Shown here: positions 1-7,096 of the stretch, in pieces
How positions within the stretch are numbered: position 1 is the first letter of the stretch
How the letters are laid out: every line of letters begins with the position of its first letter
Assembly: GCA_036556425.1 (NCBI GenBank)
Contig: DATBJJ010000048.1
Location: 1-64,000, forward strand
DNA length: 64,000 nucleotides
Direction: 5' to 3'
DNA from: DATBJJ01 sp036556425
GTDB taxonomy: Bacteria; Acidobacteriota; Vicinamibacteria; Vicinamibacterales; 2-12-FULL-66-21
Translations under genes and position numbers: made by a program
The notes under the pieces: model-generated
What the model was told of the DNA's origin: nothing
The model's input: only the letters and a program-made list of their open reading frames with translations
Database searches by the model: none

Positions 1-222
1 ACGACGACTGATGACTGTCGACTGACGACTCACGACCGTCGACTGACGACTCACGACCGTCGACTGACGACTCGCGACTGTCGACTGACGACTGACGACT
101 CGCGACTGTCGACTGACGACTGTCGACTCACGACCGTCGACTGACGACTGCGACTGACGACTGCGACTGCCGACCGCCGACTCACGACTGTCGACTGAAT
201 GGATGCGACTACTGTCGACTGA
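1..222. repeat. Heptanucleotide tandem array, unit GACTNNC
   Basis: Nearly the whole first 222 bases read as consecutive 7-bp words of the form GACTNNC (GACTGTC, GACTGAC, GACTCAC, GACCGTC, GACTCGC), about 30 units with a few 6-bp slips near 150-170. The array runs to the M20 peptidase start and may begin before the window. There are no spacers, so it is not CRISPR. It resembles the short tandemly repeated repetitive (STRR) heptamers known from cyanobacteria, but with a different word. Confidence 0.9.
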
Positions 223-223
223 C

Positions 224-1354
224 ATGGATCCCTCAATCTCCCTTCTCCAGCATCTGGTGTCGATCGACTCCGTGAACCCGTCGCTCGTGCCGGGCGCGGC
301 GGGCGAGGGCGCGATCGCCGCCTCGATCGCCGATCACATGCGGCGCATCGGGCTCGACGTGCACGTGCGCGAGGTCGCGCCGGGGCGGCCGAATGTGATT
401 GGCGTGCTCGAGGGCGGTCAACGGGGACGCTCGCTGATGTTGTGCGGGCATGTCGATACCGTCGGCGTCGACGGCATGCAGGCGCCCTTCGATCCCGAGA
501 TTCGATCCGGACGGCTCTACGGCCGCGGATCGCAGGACATGAAAGGCGGCGTCGCCGCGATGATCGACGCGGCGCGCAAAGTCGCGGAGTCCGGATTCTC
601 GCGAGGACGATTGATCGTCGCCGCCGTCGTCGACGAGGAATACGCAAGCATCGGCGCCGATGCGCTCGCGGCTGAATGGACCGCGGATGGCGCGGTCGTG
701 ACCGAGCCGACCGATCTACAGATTGGCGTGGGGCACAAAGGATTCGCGTGGATCGACATCGAGACATTCGGCCGCGCCGCGCACGGCAGCCGGCCGAAAG
801 ATGGACGCGACGCGGTGATGCGAATGGGCCGCGTGCTGCAGCGGCTCGAGTCGCTCGATCGCACGCTGCAAGCGCGGCCCGCTCATCCAATCATGGGGAC
901 GGGATCGCTGCACGCGTCGATCGTCACCGGAGGACGCGAGCTCAGCTCCTATCCGGACTACTGCAAATTGCAGATGGAGCGCCGGACCGTCGCCGGCGAG
1001 AGCGGCGACACGGCGCGCGATGAAGTGTTGGCGATCCTCGACGCGCTCAAAGCGGAAGATGCCGAATTCGAGGCGGCCGCAGCGCTCGTGTTCTCGAGGC
1101 CGCCCTACGAGCTGACTCCCGCGCATCCGCTGCCGCAGAGCCTCCAAGCCGCGGCGACCAGCGCGGGCTGCGCGGCCCGTCCGGTCGGCATGAGCTTCTG
1201 GACCGACGCCGCAGTCCTTGCCGGCGCCGGGGTGCCGTCGGTGCTCTTTGGGCCCGGGGGCGCCGGGCTCCATAGCGTCGAAGAATACGTGCACGTCAGC
1301 GAGGTCATCGGTTGCCGCGATGCGCTGACGGCACTCGTCAGAGAGTGGTGTTAG
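224..1354 (+). CDS. M20 family metallopeptidase (ArgE/DapE/CPG2-like)
   Basis: Cytoplasmic zinc hydrolase of the M20 family, 376 aa, probably removing an acyl or amino-acid group from a small amide; the substrate cannot be told from sequence. Metal-site motifs are visible: CGHVDT (His76), GRGSQDMKGG (Asp105) and the catalytic DEE pair (about 138-139), with a late GLHSVEE His near the C-terminus. The lid domain lies between. I chose ATG 224 over the in-frame ATG 203 because 203 lies inside the heptamer array and would add only repeat-encoded residues. The 3' end overlaps the convergent small gene by 4 bp. Confidence 0.88.
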   Translation: MDPSISLLQHLVSIDSVNPSLVPGAAGEGAIAASIADHMRRIGLDVHVREVAPGRPNVIGVLEGGQRGRSLMLCGHVDTVGVDGMQAPFDPEIRSGRLYGRGSQDMKGGVAAMIDAARKVAESGFSRGRLIVAAVVDEEYASIGADALAAEWTADGAVVTEPTDLQIGVGHKGFAWIDIETFGRAAHGSRPKDGRDAVMRMGRVLQRLESLDRTLQARPAHPIMGTGSLHASIVTGGRELSSYPDYCKLQMERRTVAGESGDTARDEVLAILDALKAEDAEFEAAAALVFSRPPYELTPAHPLPQSLQAAATSAGCAARPVGMSFWTDAAVLAGAGVPSVLFGPGGAGLHSVEEYVHVSEVIGCRDALTALVREWC

Positions 1355-1650
1355 GCGGTCCTCCGCAGCACGAGCCGCGGCTTCTTGATCAGGTGACGAT
1401 GCGCGTCGCCCTCGAACCGCTTGCGGGGACCCTGACCTGAGATTTCCCAACCGGGGGTATCGTGCCCGCACGACGTGCAGCGCATCATCACGCGATTGCG
1501 CTCGAAGTGAAGAACCGCGTCGTGCCCGTGCAGTCCACACAAGACCTGTCCGATGCGCGTAGCGAACCGGTTGACGATGCCCGGTTCGTGACTTTCCTGC
1601 GGTGTGACCTCCGCCGACGCCGCGAGTTGCTGGGGATAGTTGGTAACCAT
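1351..1650 (-). CDS. Small hypothetical protein with a CxxC motif
   Basis: A 99-aa protein of unknown function. It has a CTSCGH motif (Cys58, Cys61) followed by GW, and an earlier Cys38/His41/His43 cluster, so a zinc ribbon or similar small metal site is possible. The C-terminus is basic (KKPRLVLRRT). A good GAGGAG ribosome-binding site precedes the ATG on the minus strand, which supports a real gene. It stands alone, convergent with the M20 peptidase. No signal peptide or membrane segment is visible. Confidence 0.6.
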   Translation of the reverse strand: MVTNYPQQLAASAEVTPQESHEPGIVNRFATRIGQVLCGLHGHDAVLHFERNRVMMRCTSCGHDTPGWEISGQGPRKRFEGDAHRHLIKKPRLVLRRTA

Positions 1651-2060
1651 GGGCTCTCCTCGTGATCTCCCGTTGCCCTTCCCTGTATGACTCCGATGCC
1701 ACGTCGGCCGTTTCCGGCCGCGGCATCCCCATCCATATCAATAGATGTGCCACGGCGGTGTTTTTCGGGGAATCCAGCGCAGAATCAGCAGCTTATCCGG
1801 AGTGTGCGGGTTGAGCGGCCGGGTGCCCGCGTCAGGTCATGTGTTTACCTGATAACTCGCTGCGAGTTCATTGAATACACACGCTTAACCAGCCCGACTA
1901 TCTGCCTCCGGTAGAGAGTTCTTAGTCAGCCTGGATCCGGACTTTTGTGGTTACAAAACCGGTTGTTCGGATTGGGTGTGACGTCCCTCGGCGAACTCCG
2001 CTGCTCTGCATCTCCGCGTTGAGAGATTCAGCGAACGTCGCTCGACTATTCCGAAAAGGT
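1651..2060. other. Intergenic region with three inverted repeats
   Basis: About 410 bp without a convincing gene, between the starts-side of the small CxxC gene and the end of the acyltransferase gene. It contains three perfect inverted repeats: TCAGGT/ACCTGA at 1832-1852 (9-nt spacer), AACTCG/CGAGTT at 1854-1868 (3-nt loop) and TTTTGT/ACAAAA at 1943-1958 (4-nt loop). Local AT content is higher than in the neighbouring genes. The function is unknown; operators, a small RNA or a terminator for the acyltransferase gene are all possible. Confidence 0.5.
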
Positions 2061-3212
2061 TCAGTGGGTGCGAGGGGCGCGGCGGGTGCCCGTGAGGAGG
2101 TGCTGCAGCGTGCGCGCGTAGTAACGCAGCACGGTGCGTTCGCGGACGCGGAAGCGTCCGCCGCGCTCGACGAAGATCACGTTTCGCGCGACCAACGGCT
2201 CAACCGCTTCGTCGATTGCCTGGCGGCCGTCCGTCACGCCGAGATTCGCGCCGGCCGATCGCAGCGCGTCGATCAGTTCGTCGGCGCGCGACTCGAGATC
2301 GCGGCGCGTGATCGACGGCCGCATCGCAGCCGCGACGACGGCGGTCGGCAGGACTTTGTAGAGCGTTCCAATCCTGTCGCGGATCTCGTGGGCGAGCGTC
2401 ATCACGTCGCGCCGCGATTCGGGATCCCATCCCGCGAGCGAAATCGGCGCGCCGAACGTCACGAACGCTCTCGACTGGTAGCCAACCGCGTAGCGCACCA
2501 TCTCCGCCACTTCGCGCGCGAACGGACGCTGGCGGCGCTTCGATCCTTGATGCGCGAGGATGTGATCCTCCAGCACGAGATCGTACGAGACGGCGAGCGG
2601 CACGATCGACGAGTCCGATCGATCCGTCTGCATCGCGGCGTGAAGCAATCCTGTCTTCGGCGACTTCAGCTCGCCCGTGTAGCTGCGCCCGCCCTCGATG
2701 TAGAAGAGCAGATCGTGCCGCTGCAGGAGCTCGGCGACGTACGCCTTCAGCGTGACGAGATACGCCGGGTCCTTCGCGTTGCGCCTGATCGGAATCGCGC
2801 CGGTGACGTGGCGATGGATCAACCCGAGCGGACCGCCGAACAGGTTGATGCCCGCGGCAATCACGGGCGGACGGATGCCGTGATCGTCGATCACGAGCGG
2901 CTCGACGAGGTAGTCGAGATGGCTCTTGTGATTCGAGATGTAGATCACTCGTCCCTTGCGCGTCGCATCCTGCGCGATGTCGACGTGTTCCTGAACGCGA
3001 TCGATTTTGCGGAGGATGGGATAGAGCGGATGCTTGAGGGCCCGGTAGATCGGATAGCGCTGCGTCGTCCTGAGCTCGTCGAGATACGCGTGGATGCGCT
3101 CTCGTGCCTGCAGCTGGGACTGGCCGTGGCCACCACGCAGGTAGCGTGCGACGTCCTGTCGTGCCAGCACTGCCTGGGTGATGTCGTCGAGCATCAGGGA
3201 CGGACTATACAT
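2061..3212 (-). CDS. PlsB/PlsC-type glycerolphosphate acyltransferase
   Basis: A 383-aa acyltransferase of the LPLAT superfamily, expected to acylate glycerol-3-phosphate or a lysophospholipid at the inner membrane. The HX4D catalytic motif is present (HKSHLD, His95-Asp100), followed by a GPLG segment, an IPIRR block and an EGGRS motif, the order seen in PlsB-like enzymes. A C-terminal alpha-helical part follows. The ATG at 3245 is possible but would overlap the divergent hydrolase start at 3238; ATG 3212 avoids this and keeps the whole domain. It is shorter than E. coli PlsB (about 800 aa), so it is a PlsB-like rather than canonical enzyme. Confidence 0.85.
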   Translation of the reverse strand: MYSPSLMLDDITQAVLARQDVARYLRGGHGQSQLQARERIHAYLDELRTTQRYPIYRALKHPLYPILRKIDRVQEHVDIAQDATRKGRVIYISNHKSHLDYLVEPLVIDDHGIRPPVIAAGINLFGGPLGLIHRHVTGAIPIRRNAKDPAYLVTLKAYVAELLQRHDLLFYIEGGRSYTGELKSPKTGLLHAAMQTDRSDSSIVPLAVSYDLVLEDHILAHQGSKRRQRPFAREVAEMVRYAVGYQSRAFVTFGAPISLAGWDPESRRDVMTLAHEIRDRIGTLYKVLPTAVVAAAMRPSITRRDLESRADELIDALRSAGANLGVTDGRQAIDEAVEPLVARNVIFVERGGRFRVRERTVLRYYARTLQHLLTGTRRAPRTH

Positions 3213-3237
3213 CAAAGCCAGCTTATAGTTACCAGAG

Positions 3238-3987
3238 ATGTGCACCGCGGCCCGGCCTCACCGACGACGGCGATCGGCGCACGTCGCGTACCCGATCGCG
3301 GCGTTCGTCGCGGGGGTTGCGGCGATCGTCATCCTCTCGGATCCGCTCGCCGCCGCACAGCGCATCACGTTCCGCGCGGATGATGGCGTCGCGCTCGCCG
3401 GCACGTGGTACGAGCCCTCGTCGCGGCCCGCGCCCGCGGTGATTCTCGTGCACATGCTGCAGAAATCGCGGCGCGACTGGGATCCGGCGGCCGCGCGCAT
3501 GGCGAGCGAAGGGATCGGCGCGCTTGCGGTCGATCTGCGCGGGCACGGCGAATCGCAAGGCAGCGCGCAGGACTACGGCGGAATGGCGCAGGACATTCGT
3601 GCCGCGCGACGCTGGCTCGCCACGCGCGCCGAGGTCAATCCCTCGCGCATCGGCATCGCCGGCGCATCGCTCGGCGCGACGCTCGCCGCGCAAGTGGCGG
3701 CCGAGGATCCGTCGATCGCGAGCCTCGCGCTGCTGTCTCCGTCGATCGACTATCGCGGGCTGCGCATCGATGCGCCGCTGCGGAAGTTCGGTGCGCGCCC
3801 GGCGCTCCTCGTCGCGAGCGACGACGACGGGTACGCGGTGCGGTCGTCGCGCGACCTGCAAAAAGCCGGCGGCGGCACGCGCGAGACGATCGTGCTCAGC
3901 CGCGCCGGACACGGCACGGCGATGCTCGCGAGCGATCCCGATCTCGCGCGGCGCCTGGTGGAATGGTTCCGACGTACGCTGTTATGA
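3238..3987 (+). CDS. Exported alpha/beta hydrolase
   Basis: A 249-aa alpha/beta hydrolase, dienelactone-hydrolase-like. A basic N-terminus (PHRRRRS) and a hydrophobic stretch at about residues 17-40 look like a signal peptide or membrane anchor. The catalytic triad can be followed: nucleophile Ser144 in GASLGA, Asp in the ASDDDG segment (about 195-197) and His225 in AGHG. The RGHGES motif near 101 is typical of the family. The gene is divergent from the acyltransferase with a 25-bp gap and is followed closely by the TPR protein. The substrate is unknown. Confidence 0.8.
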   Translation: MCTAARPHRRRRSAHVAYPIAAFVAGVAAIVILSDPLAAAQRITFRADDGVALAGTWYEPSSRPAPAVILVHMLQKSRRDWDPAAARMASEGIGALAVDLRGHGESQGSAQDYGGMAQDIRAARRWLATRAEVNPSRIGIAGASLGATLAAQVAAEDPSIASLALLSPSIDYRGLRIDAPLRKFGARPALLVASDDDGYAVRSSRDLQKAGGGTRETIVLSRAGHGTAMLASDPDLARRLVEWFRRTLL

Positions 3988-4011
3988 TCCAGGTTCGCCC
4001 AAGGCCTCAAG

Positions 4012-4641
4012 GTGTCCAGAGAATCAATCATCTTCGGCGTAGCCGGCGTGTTCTTCGGCGTTCTGGTCGGCTGGATCATCGGAAGCCAGCAGGGCGCCGC
4101 TCCACGCACGCCCGCGGCAGCCCCGCCCGCGGCCGAGCAGCAGCGTCCCTCGGGCCAGAACCAGCAGAGCGCGGCGCGCCTCGACGAGGCGCGCGCGGCG
4201 ACGCTGAAGCAGGCCGTCGATCGCGATCCGCGCGACGTGCGATCGCGGATCGAGCTCGCGAATCTGTACTACGACGCGGAGCGCTTCGATGACGCGGCTC
4301 GCTGGTACGAGGAAGCGCTGACGCTCGAGCCGAAGAACGTCAGCGCGAGCACCGATCTCGGGATCAGCTACTACTACATGAATCAGCCCGATCGCGCGCT
4401 CGCGCAGTTCGAGCGATCGCTCGCGATCGATCCGACGCACACGAAGACGCTGCTGAACGTCGGGATCGTGCGTGCGTATGGCAAGGACGATCTCGAGGGC
4501 GCCGTGAAAGCGTGGCAGCGCGTCGTCGAGCTCGTGCCGGACTCTCCGGAAGGCAAGGTCGCGAGGCAGGCGCTCGACACGATCAAGAGCGCGCATCCCG
4601 CCGTCGGCGCGCCGCAGGGCAAACCGCCCGGCACGCCGTGA
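4012..4641 (+). CDS. Membrane-anchored TPR protein
   Basis: A 209-aa protein that begins at GTG 4012. It has one N-terminal membrane segment (about residues 5-23, VAGVFFGVLVGWIIG), a Pro/Ala/Gln-rich linker (about 28-50), and three to four tetratricopeptide repeats (about 60-180) with YY and LxPxN/LxP signatures. It ends in a Gly/Pro-rich tail. Such proteins act as scaffolds for protein contacts, often in envelope or cytochrome c maturation; no more specific role can be read here. It starts 24 bp after the hydrolase and is followed 6 bp later by the small YHS-like gene, so co-transcription with the downstream operon is likely. Confidence 0.75.
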   Translation: MSRESIIFGVAGVFFGVLVGWIIGSQQGAAPRTPAAAPPAAEQQRPSGQNQQSAARLDEARAATLKQAVDRDPRDVRSRIELANLYYDAERFDDAARWYEEALTLEPKNVSASTDLGISYYYMNQPDRALAQFERSLAIDPTHTKTLLNVGIVRAYGKDDLEGAVKAWQRVVELVPDSPEGKVARQALDTIKSAHPAVGAPQGKPPGTP

Positions 4642-4647
4642 TTCGCC

Positions 4648-4899
4648 ATGGTGCTGCGACTCCTTCAGCTCCTCCTGTTTCTCGCCGTCGTGCGCGCGGT
4701 GTGGCGGCTCGCGAAGGGCGTGCTCGAGGGCGCCGGCTATCAGCGCGTCGAGAGCGGCGTGCAGCACGGCGTGAAGCTCGTGCGCGATCCGAACTGCGGG
4801 ACGTTCGTCTCTCCGGCGCGCGCGCAGAGCGTGCGCACAGGGAATCAGACCGTCTACTTCTGCTCGGAGAAGTGCCGTCGTGAATGGGAGCGGCGATGA
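4648..4899 (+). CDS. Small membrane protein with YHS/TRASH-like zinc site (PP0621-like)
   Basis: An 83-aa protein with an N-terminal hydrophobic helix (about 1-18) and a C-terminal treble-clef-like motif: DPNCGTFV (Cys50) and FCSEKCRREW (Cys72, Cys76). The pattern fits YHS/TRASH-type metal-binding domains of PP0621-like proteins. Its stop overlaps the ATG of the aldolase gene (ATGA at 4896-4899), so translation of the two is probably coupled. Whether it has any role in the microcompartment is unknown. Confidence 0.7.
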   Translation: MVLRLLQLLLFLAVVRAVWRLAKGVLEGAGYQRVESGVQHGVKLVRDPNCGTFVSPARAQSVRTGNQTVYFCSEKCRREWERR

Positions 4900-5726
4900 C
4901 GACGGCCGCCCGCTCCGAGCAGCAGATCCGCGACGACATCGTCGAAGTCGGACGACGGTTGTACGCGCGAGGCTATACCGCGTCGAACGACGGCAACATC
5001 AGCGTGCGCCTCGACGAGCGGCGGCTCATGATGACGCCCGCGAGCGTGTGCAAGGGCTTCATGTCCCCGGACATGATGTGCATCACGGATCTCGAGGGAA
5101 AGAAGATCGCGGGCGATCGCAATCCGTCGTCCGAGATGCAGATGCACCTCGAGGTGTATCGGCAGCGCGCGGACGTGAAGGGCGTGGTGCACGCGCACCC
5201 GCCGATCGCGACCGGATTCGCGGTGGCAGGCATCCCGCTCGACCGCGCGGTGCTCGCGGAAGTCGTCACGACGCTGGGGAGCGTGCCGATCGCCGAGTAC
5301 GCGACGCCGTCGACGAAGGAGCTGCCCGAAGCGGTTCGAAAGTACGTCAAGGCGCACGACGGGATGCTGCTCGCGAACCACGGCGCGCTGACGCTCGGCC
5401 CGGACGTCTTCGCCGCGTACTACAAGATGGAAACCATCGAGCATTTCGCGAAGATCAGCCTCGTCGCGCGCATGCTGGGCGGCGAACGGCTGCTCTCGCG
5501 CGAAGAGGTGGCGCGGCTCGAGAAGCTGCGCGGCTCGTACGGCATCGCGTCGCCGGCCCCGATCTGCCCCGAGCCGACCGGCGTGGATCAAGTCGATTGT
5601 CAGGTCGTCCAGGCGCCGCGCTCGATTTCCGGCGAACGGCTGATTCCCGACAGTGCGGGTGAAATTCGGCTAACATACAGCGAACTCACGGCACTCATCG
5701 AGGACGCGGTCCGGAGTCTCAGGTAG
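4896..5726 (+). CDS. Class II aldolase with C-terminal encapsulation-like helix
   Basis: A 276-aa class II (zinc) aldolase/adducin-family enzyme, related to L-fuculose- and L-rhamnulose-1-phosphate aldolases. Zinc ligands are visible as VVHAHP (His99, His101) and ANHG (His162); Glu80 in PSSEMQMH is in the position of the catalytic acid. The aldolase domain ends near residue 215. A linker with several Pro follows, then an amphipathic helix at about 260-276 (YSELTALIEDAVRSLR). Terminal helices of this kind are microcompartment encapsulation peptides, and aldolases of planctomycete-type compartments carry theirs at the C-terminus. ATG 4896 was preferred to 4884 because of the ATGA overlap and the GGGAG ahead of it. 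Confidence 0.88.
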   Translation: MTTAARSEQQIRDDIVEVGRRLYARGYTASNDGNISVRLDERRLMMTPASVCKGFMSPDMMCITDLEGKKIAGDRNPSSEMQMHLEVYRQRADVKGVVHAHPPIATGFAVAGIPLDRAVLAEVVTTLGSVPIAEYATPSTKELPEAVRKYVKAHDGMLLANHGALTLGPDVFAAYYKMETIEHFAKISLVARMLGGERLLSREEVARLEKLRGSYGIASPAPICPEPTGVDQVDCQVVQAPRSISGERLIPDSAGEIRLTYSELTALIEDAVRSLR

Positions 5727-5731
5727 GAGAA
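5727..5731 (+). promoter_or_regulatory. Strong ribosome-binding site of the BMC-H gene
   Basis: GGAGA follows the aldolase stop, eight bases before the ATG at 5739. It is the clearest Shine-Dalgarno in the operon, consistent with high expression of the shell hexamer. Confidence 0.55.
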
Positions 5732-5738
5732 CACGCAC

Positions 5739-6032
5739 ATGGGCGAAGCGCTGGGGATGGTCGAGACCAAAGGGCTCGTCGCGATGATTGAAGCGGCGGA
5801 CGCGATGGTCAAGGCCGCCAAGGTCACGCTGGTCGGGTGGGAAAAGATCGGCGCCGGATACGTCACCGCGATCGTCCGCGGCGACGTCGCGGCGGTGAAA
5901 GCCGCGACCGACGCGGGCGCGGCCGCCGCGCGGCGCGTCGGCGAGCTGGTGTCGGTGCACGTCATCCCGCGGCCGCACGCGAACCTCGAAGACGCGCTGC
6001 CGATCGGGAAGGCGACCGCAAGCGCGAAATGA
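5739..6032 (+). CDS. BMC-H shell hexamer protein (PduA/EutM-like)
   Basis: A 97-aa single-domain bacterial-microcompartment shell protein. It begins with the family hallmark GMVETKG and contains EAADAMVKAA and the RGDVAAVKAATDAG segment, ending with the VHVIPRPH strand. Such proteins form hexagonal tiles that make up the facets of the shell, with central pores for metabolites. It is the only BMC-H in the window and no BMC-T is seen. The stop overlaps the start of the first vertex-protein gene (ATGA at 6029-6032). Confidence 0.96.
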   Translation: MGEALGMVETKGLVAMIEAADAMVKAAKVTLVGWEKIGAGYVTAIVRGDVAAVKAATDAGAAAARRVGELVSVHVIPRPHANLEDALPIGKATASAK

Positions 6033-6301
6033 TCCTCGCGAAGATCGTCGGCACCGTGGTGGCCACACGGAAGGACGAACGGCTCGTCAGCAGCAAGCTG
6101 CTCGTCGCGCGTCCGATCGATCCTCGCGGCAAGCCGGAAGGGAACTACCTCGTCGCGGTCGACACCGTCGACGCCGGCGTCGGCGAGACGGTGCTCATCG
6201 TGAGCGGCAGCTCGGCGCGGATGGCGTCGGGCCTCAAGGACTGCCCGGTCGACGCCGCCATCGTCGGCATCGTCGACACGATCGAAGTCAAGGCAGAGTG
6301 A
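6029..6301 (+). CDS. BMC-P vertex protein 1 (EutN/CcmL family)
   Basis: A 90-aa EutN/CcmL-type protein, expected to form the pentamers that close the vertices of a microcompartment. It starts MILAKIVGTVVAT and shows the family pattern KLLVARP, VDAGVGETVLIV and a terminal DAAIVGIVD. The start is the ATG that overlaps the BMC-H stop; longer in-frame reading upstream is out of frame with BMC-H and not genic. It is the first of three tandem paralogues. Confidence 0.95.
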   Translation: MILAKIVGTVVATRKDERLVSSKLLVARPIDPRGKPEGNYLVAVDTVDAGVGETVLIVSGSSARMASGLKDCPVDAAIVGIVDTIEVKAE

Positions 6302-6302
6302 C

Positions 6303-6569
6303 ATGCAGCTCGCGCGCGTGATTGGTGAAGTCGTCTCGACGATCAAGGACACGAACCTCACCGGAACGAAGCTCCTCGTCATCCAGCCGATCGCCCCATC
6401 GGGCGAAGCCGCGGGGCGGACGCTCGTCGCGCTCGATTCGGTGGGCGCGGGCGTCGGCGAGAACGTTTTCTTCGTGCGCGGCCGCGAGGCCGCGTTTCCT
6501 TTCTATCCCGCGGAGCCGCCGACGGACGCGTCGATAGTGGGGATCGTCGATCATTGGAACGTGGGTTGA
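6303..6569 (+). CDS. BMC-P vertex protein 2 (EutN/CcmL family)
   Basis: An 88-aa paralogue that starts one base after the previous stop. It has MQLARVIGEVVSTIKD, KLLVIQP, VGAGVGENVFFVRG and DASIVGIVD, so the pentamer fold is intact. It differs from its neighbours in the loop before the last strand (AFPFYPAEPPTD). Three different vertex proteins are also seen in planctomycete/verrucomicrobial compartments. Confidence 0.95.
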   Translation: MQLARVIGEVVSTIKDTNLTGTKLLVIQPIAPSGEAAGRTLVALDSVGAGVGENVFFVRGREAAFPFYPAEPPTDASIVGIVDHWNVG

Positions 6570-6590
6570 TCGGCTCGACGGCATTTCACC

Positions 6591-6878
6591 ATGCTAATCG
6601 CTCGCGTCGTCGGAACCGTCGTCTCCACGCAGAAGAACCGGAAGCTCGAGGGCGCGAAGCTCCTTCTCGTGCAGCCGCTGTCGCTCGACGACGAGCCGCG
6701 CGGCGCGGCGCTGTTGGCGATCGATTCGGTCGGCGCGGGCGTGGGCGAGAAAGTGCTGGTCGTCCTCGAAGGAAAGGCCGCGGGCGATGCGCTGCGGCGC
6801 AAGGCGGCAGCCGTCGACGCGGCGATCGTCGGGATCGTGGATGCCGTGGACCACACGGAATCACCGGCGGGCGCGTAA
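6591..6878 (+). CDS. BMC-P vertex protein 3 (EutN/CcmL family)
   Basis: A 95-aa paralogue, MLIARVVGTVVSTQK at the start, KLLLVQP, VGAGVGEKVLVV and DAAIVGIVDAVD near the end, plus a short extra tail (HTESPAGA). It follows the second copy by 21 bp. Its TAA overlaps the ATG of the small Cys-rich gene (TAATG at 6876-6880), tying that gene to shell synthesis. Confidence 0.95.
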   Translation: MLIARVVGTVVSTQKNRKLEGAKLLLVQPLSLDDEPRGAALLAIDSVGAGVGEKVLVVLEGKAAGDALRRKAAAVDAAIVGIVDAVDHTESPAGA

Positions 6879-7096
6879 TGGACGAACAGGAGCTGCGTGC
6901 GTTGGTTCGGGAGGCGGTCGCCAGGCACCTGCGCGCGCCGCACGACGACGTCGAGGCCGCGCCGGCGCGGCCGCTCGTCCTCACGCACCATGCGAGCCAT
7001 TACCGCTACACGCTCCCGGAATCAGACGGCCCTTGCCTGATCGAGCCGTCCGTACAGTGCACGCATTGTGGCTACTGCCAATCCCACGGCCACTGA
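6878..7096 (+). CDS. Small Cys/His-rich protein with encapsulation-peptide-like N-terminus
   Basis: A 72-aa protein. Residues 1-18 (MDEQELRALVREAVARHL) form an amphipathic helix very like encapsulation peptides of microcompartment enzymes such as PduP. A Pro/Ala linker follows, then a body with HHASHYRY and a C-terminal metal-site candidate CTHCGYCQSHGH (three Cys as CxxCxxC, two His), preceded by Cys53. It starts on the stop of vertex protein 3. The likely reading is a small cargo or core protein that binds a metal or cluster inside the compartment, but I do not recognise a characterised family and no function is assigned. It is out of frame with and overlaps the next gene by about 29 bp. 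Confidence 0.82.
   Translation: MDEQELRALVREAVARHLRAPHDDVEAAPARPLVLTHHASHYRYTLPESDGPCLIEPSVQCTHCGYCQSHGH

Noticed and set aside
1..222. CRISPR array
   Set aside because: Units are 7 bp with no spacers and no cas genes; it is a tandem heptamer array.
1687..1914. 75-residue plus-strand frame in the intergenic region
   Set aside because: No ribosome-binding site, no recognisable domain and it crosses the inverted repeats.
1947..3383. 478-residue plus-strand reading frame
   Set aside because: It is antisense to the acyltransferase gene, which has clear HX4D motifs; the frame is Arg-rich shadow coding common in GC-rich DNA.
6554..6877. N-terminal extension of the Cys-rich protein to 180 aa
   Set aside because: This part is antisense-free but a shadow of vertex protein 3; ATG 6878 gives the encapsulation-like helix and the TAATG overlap.
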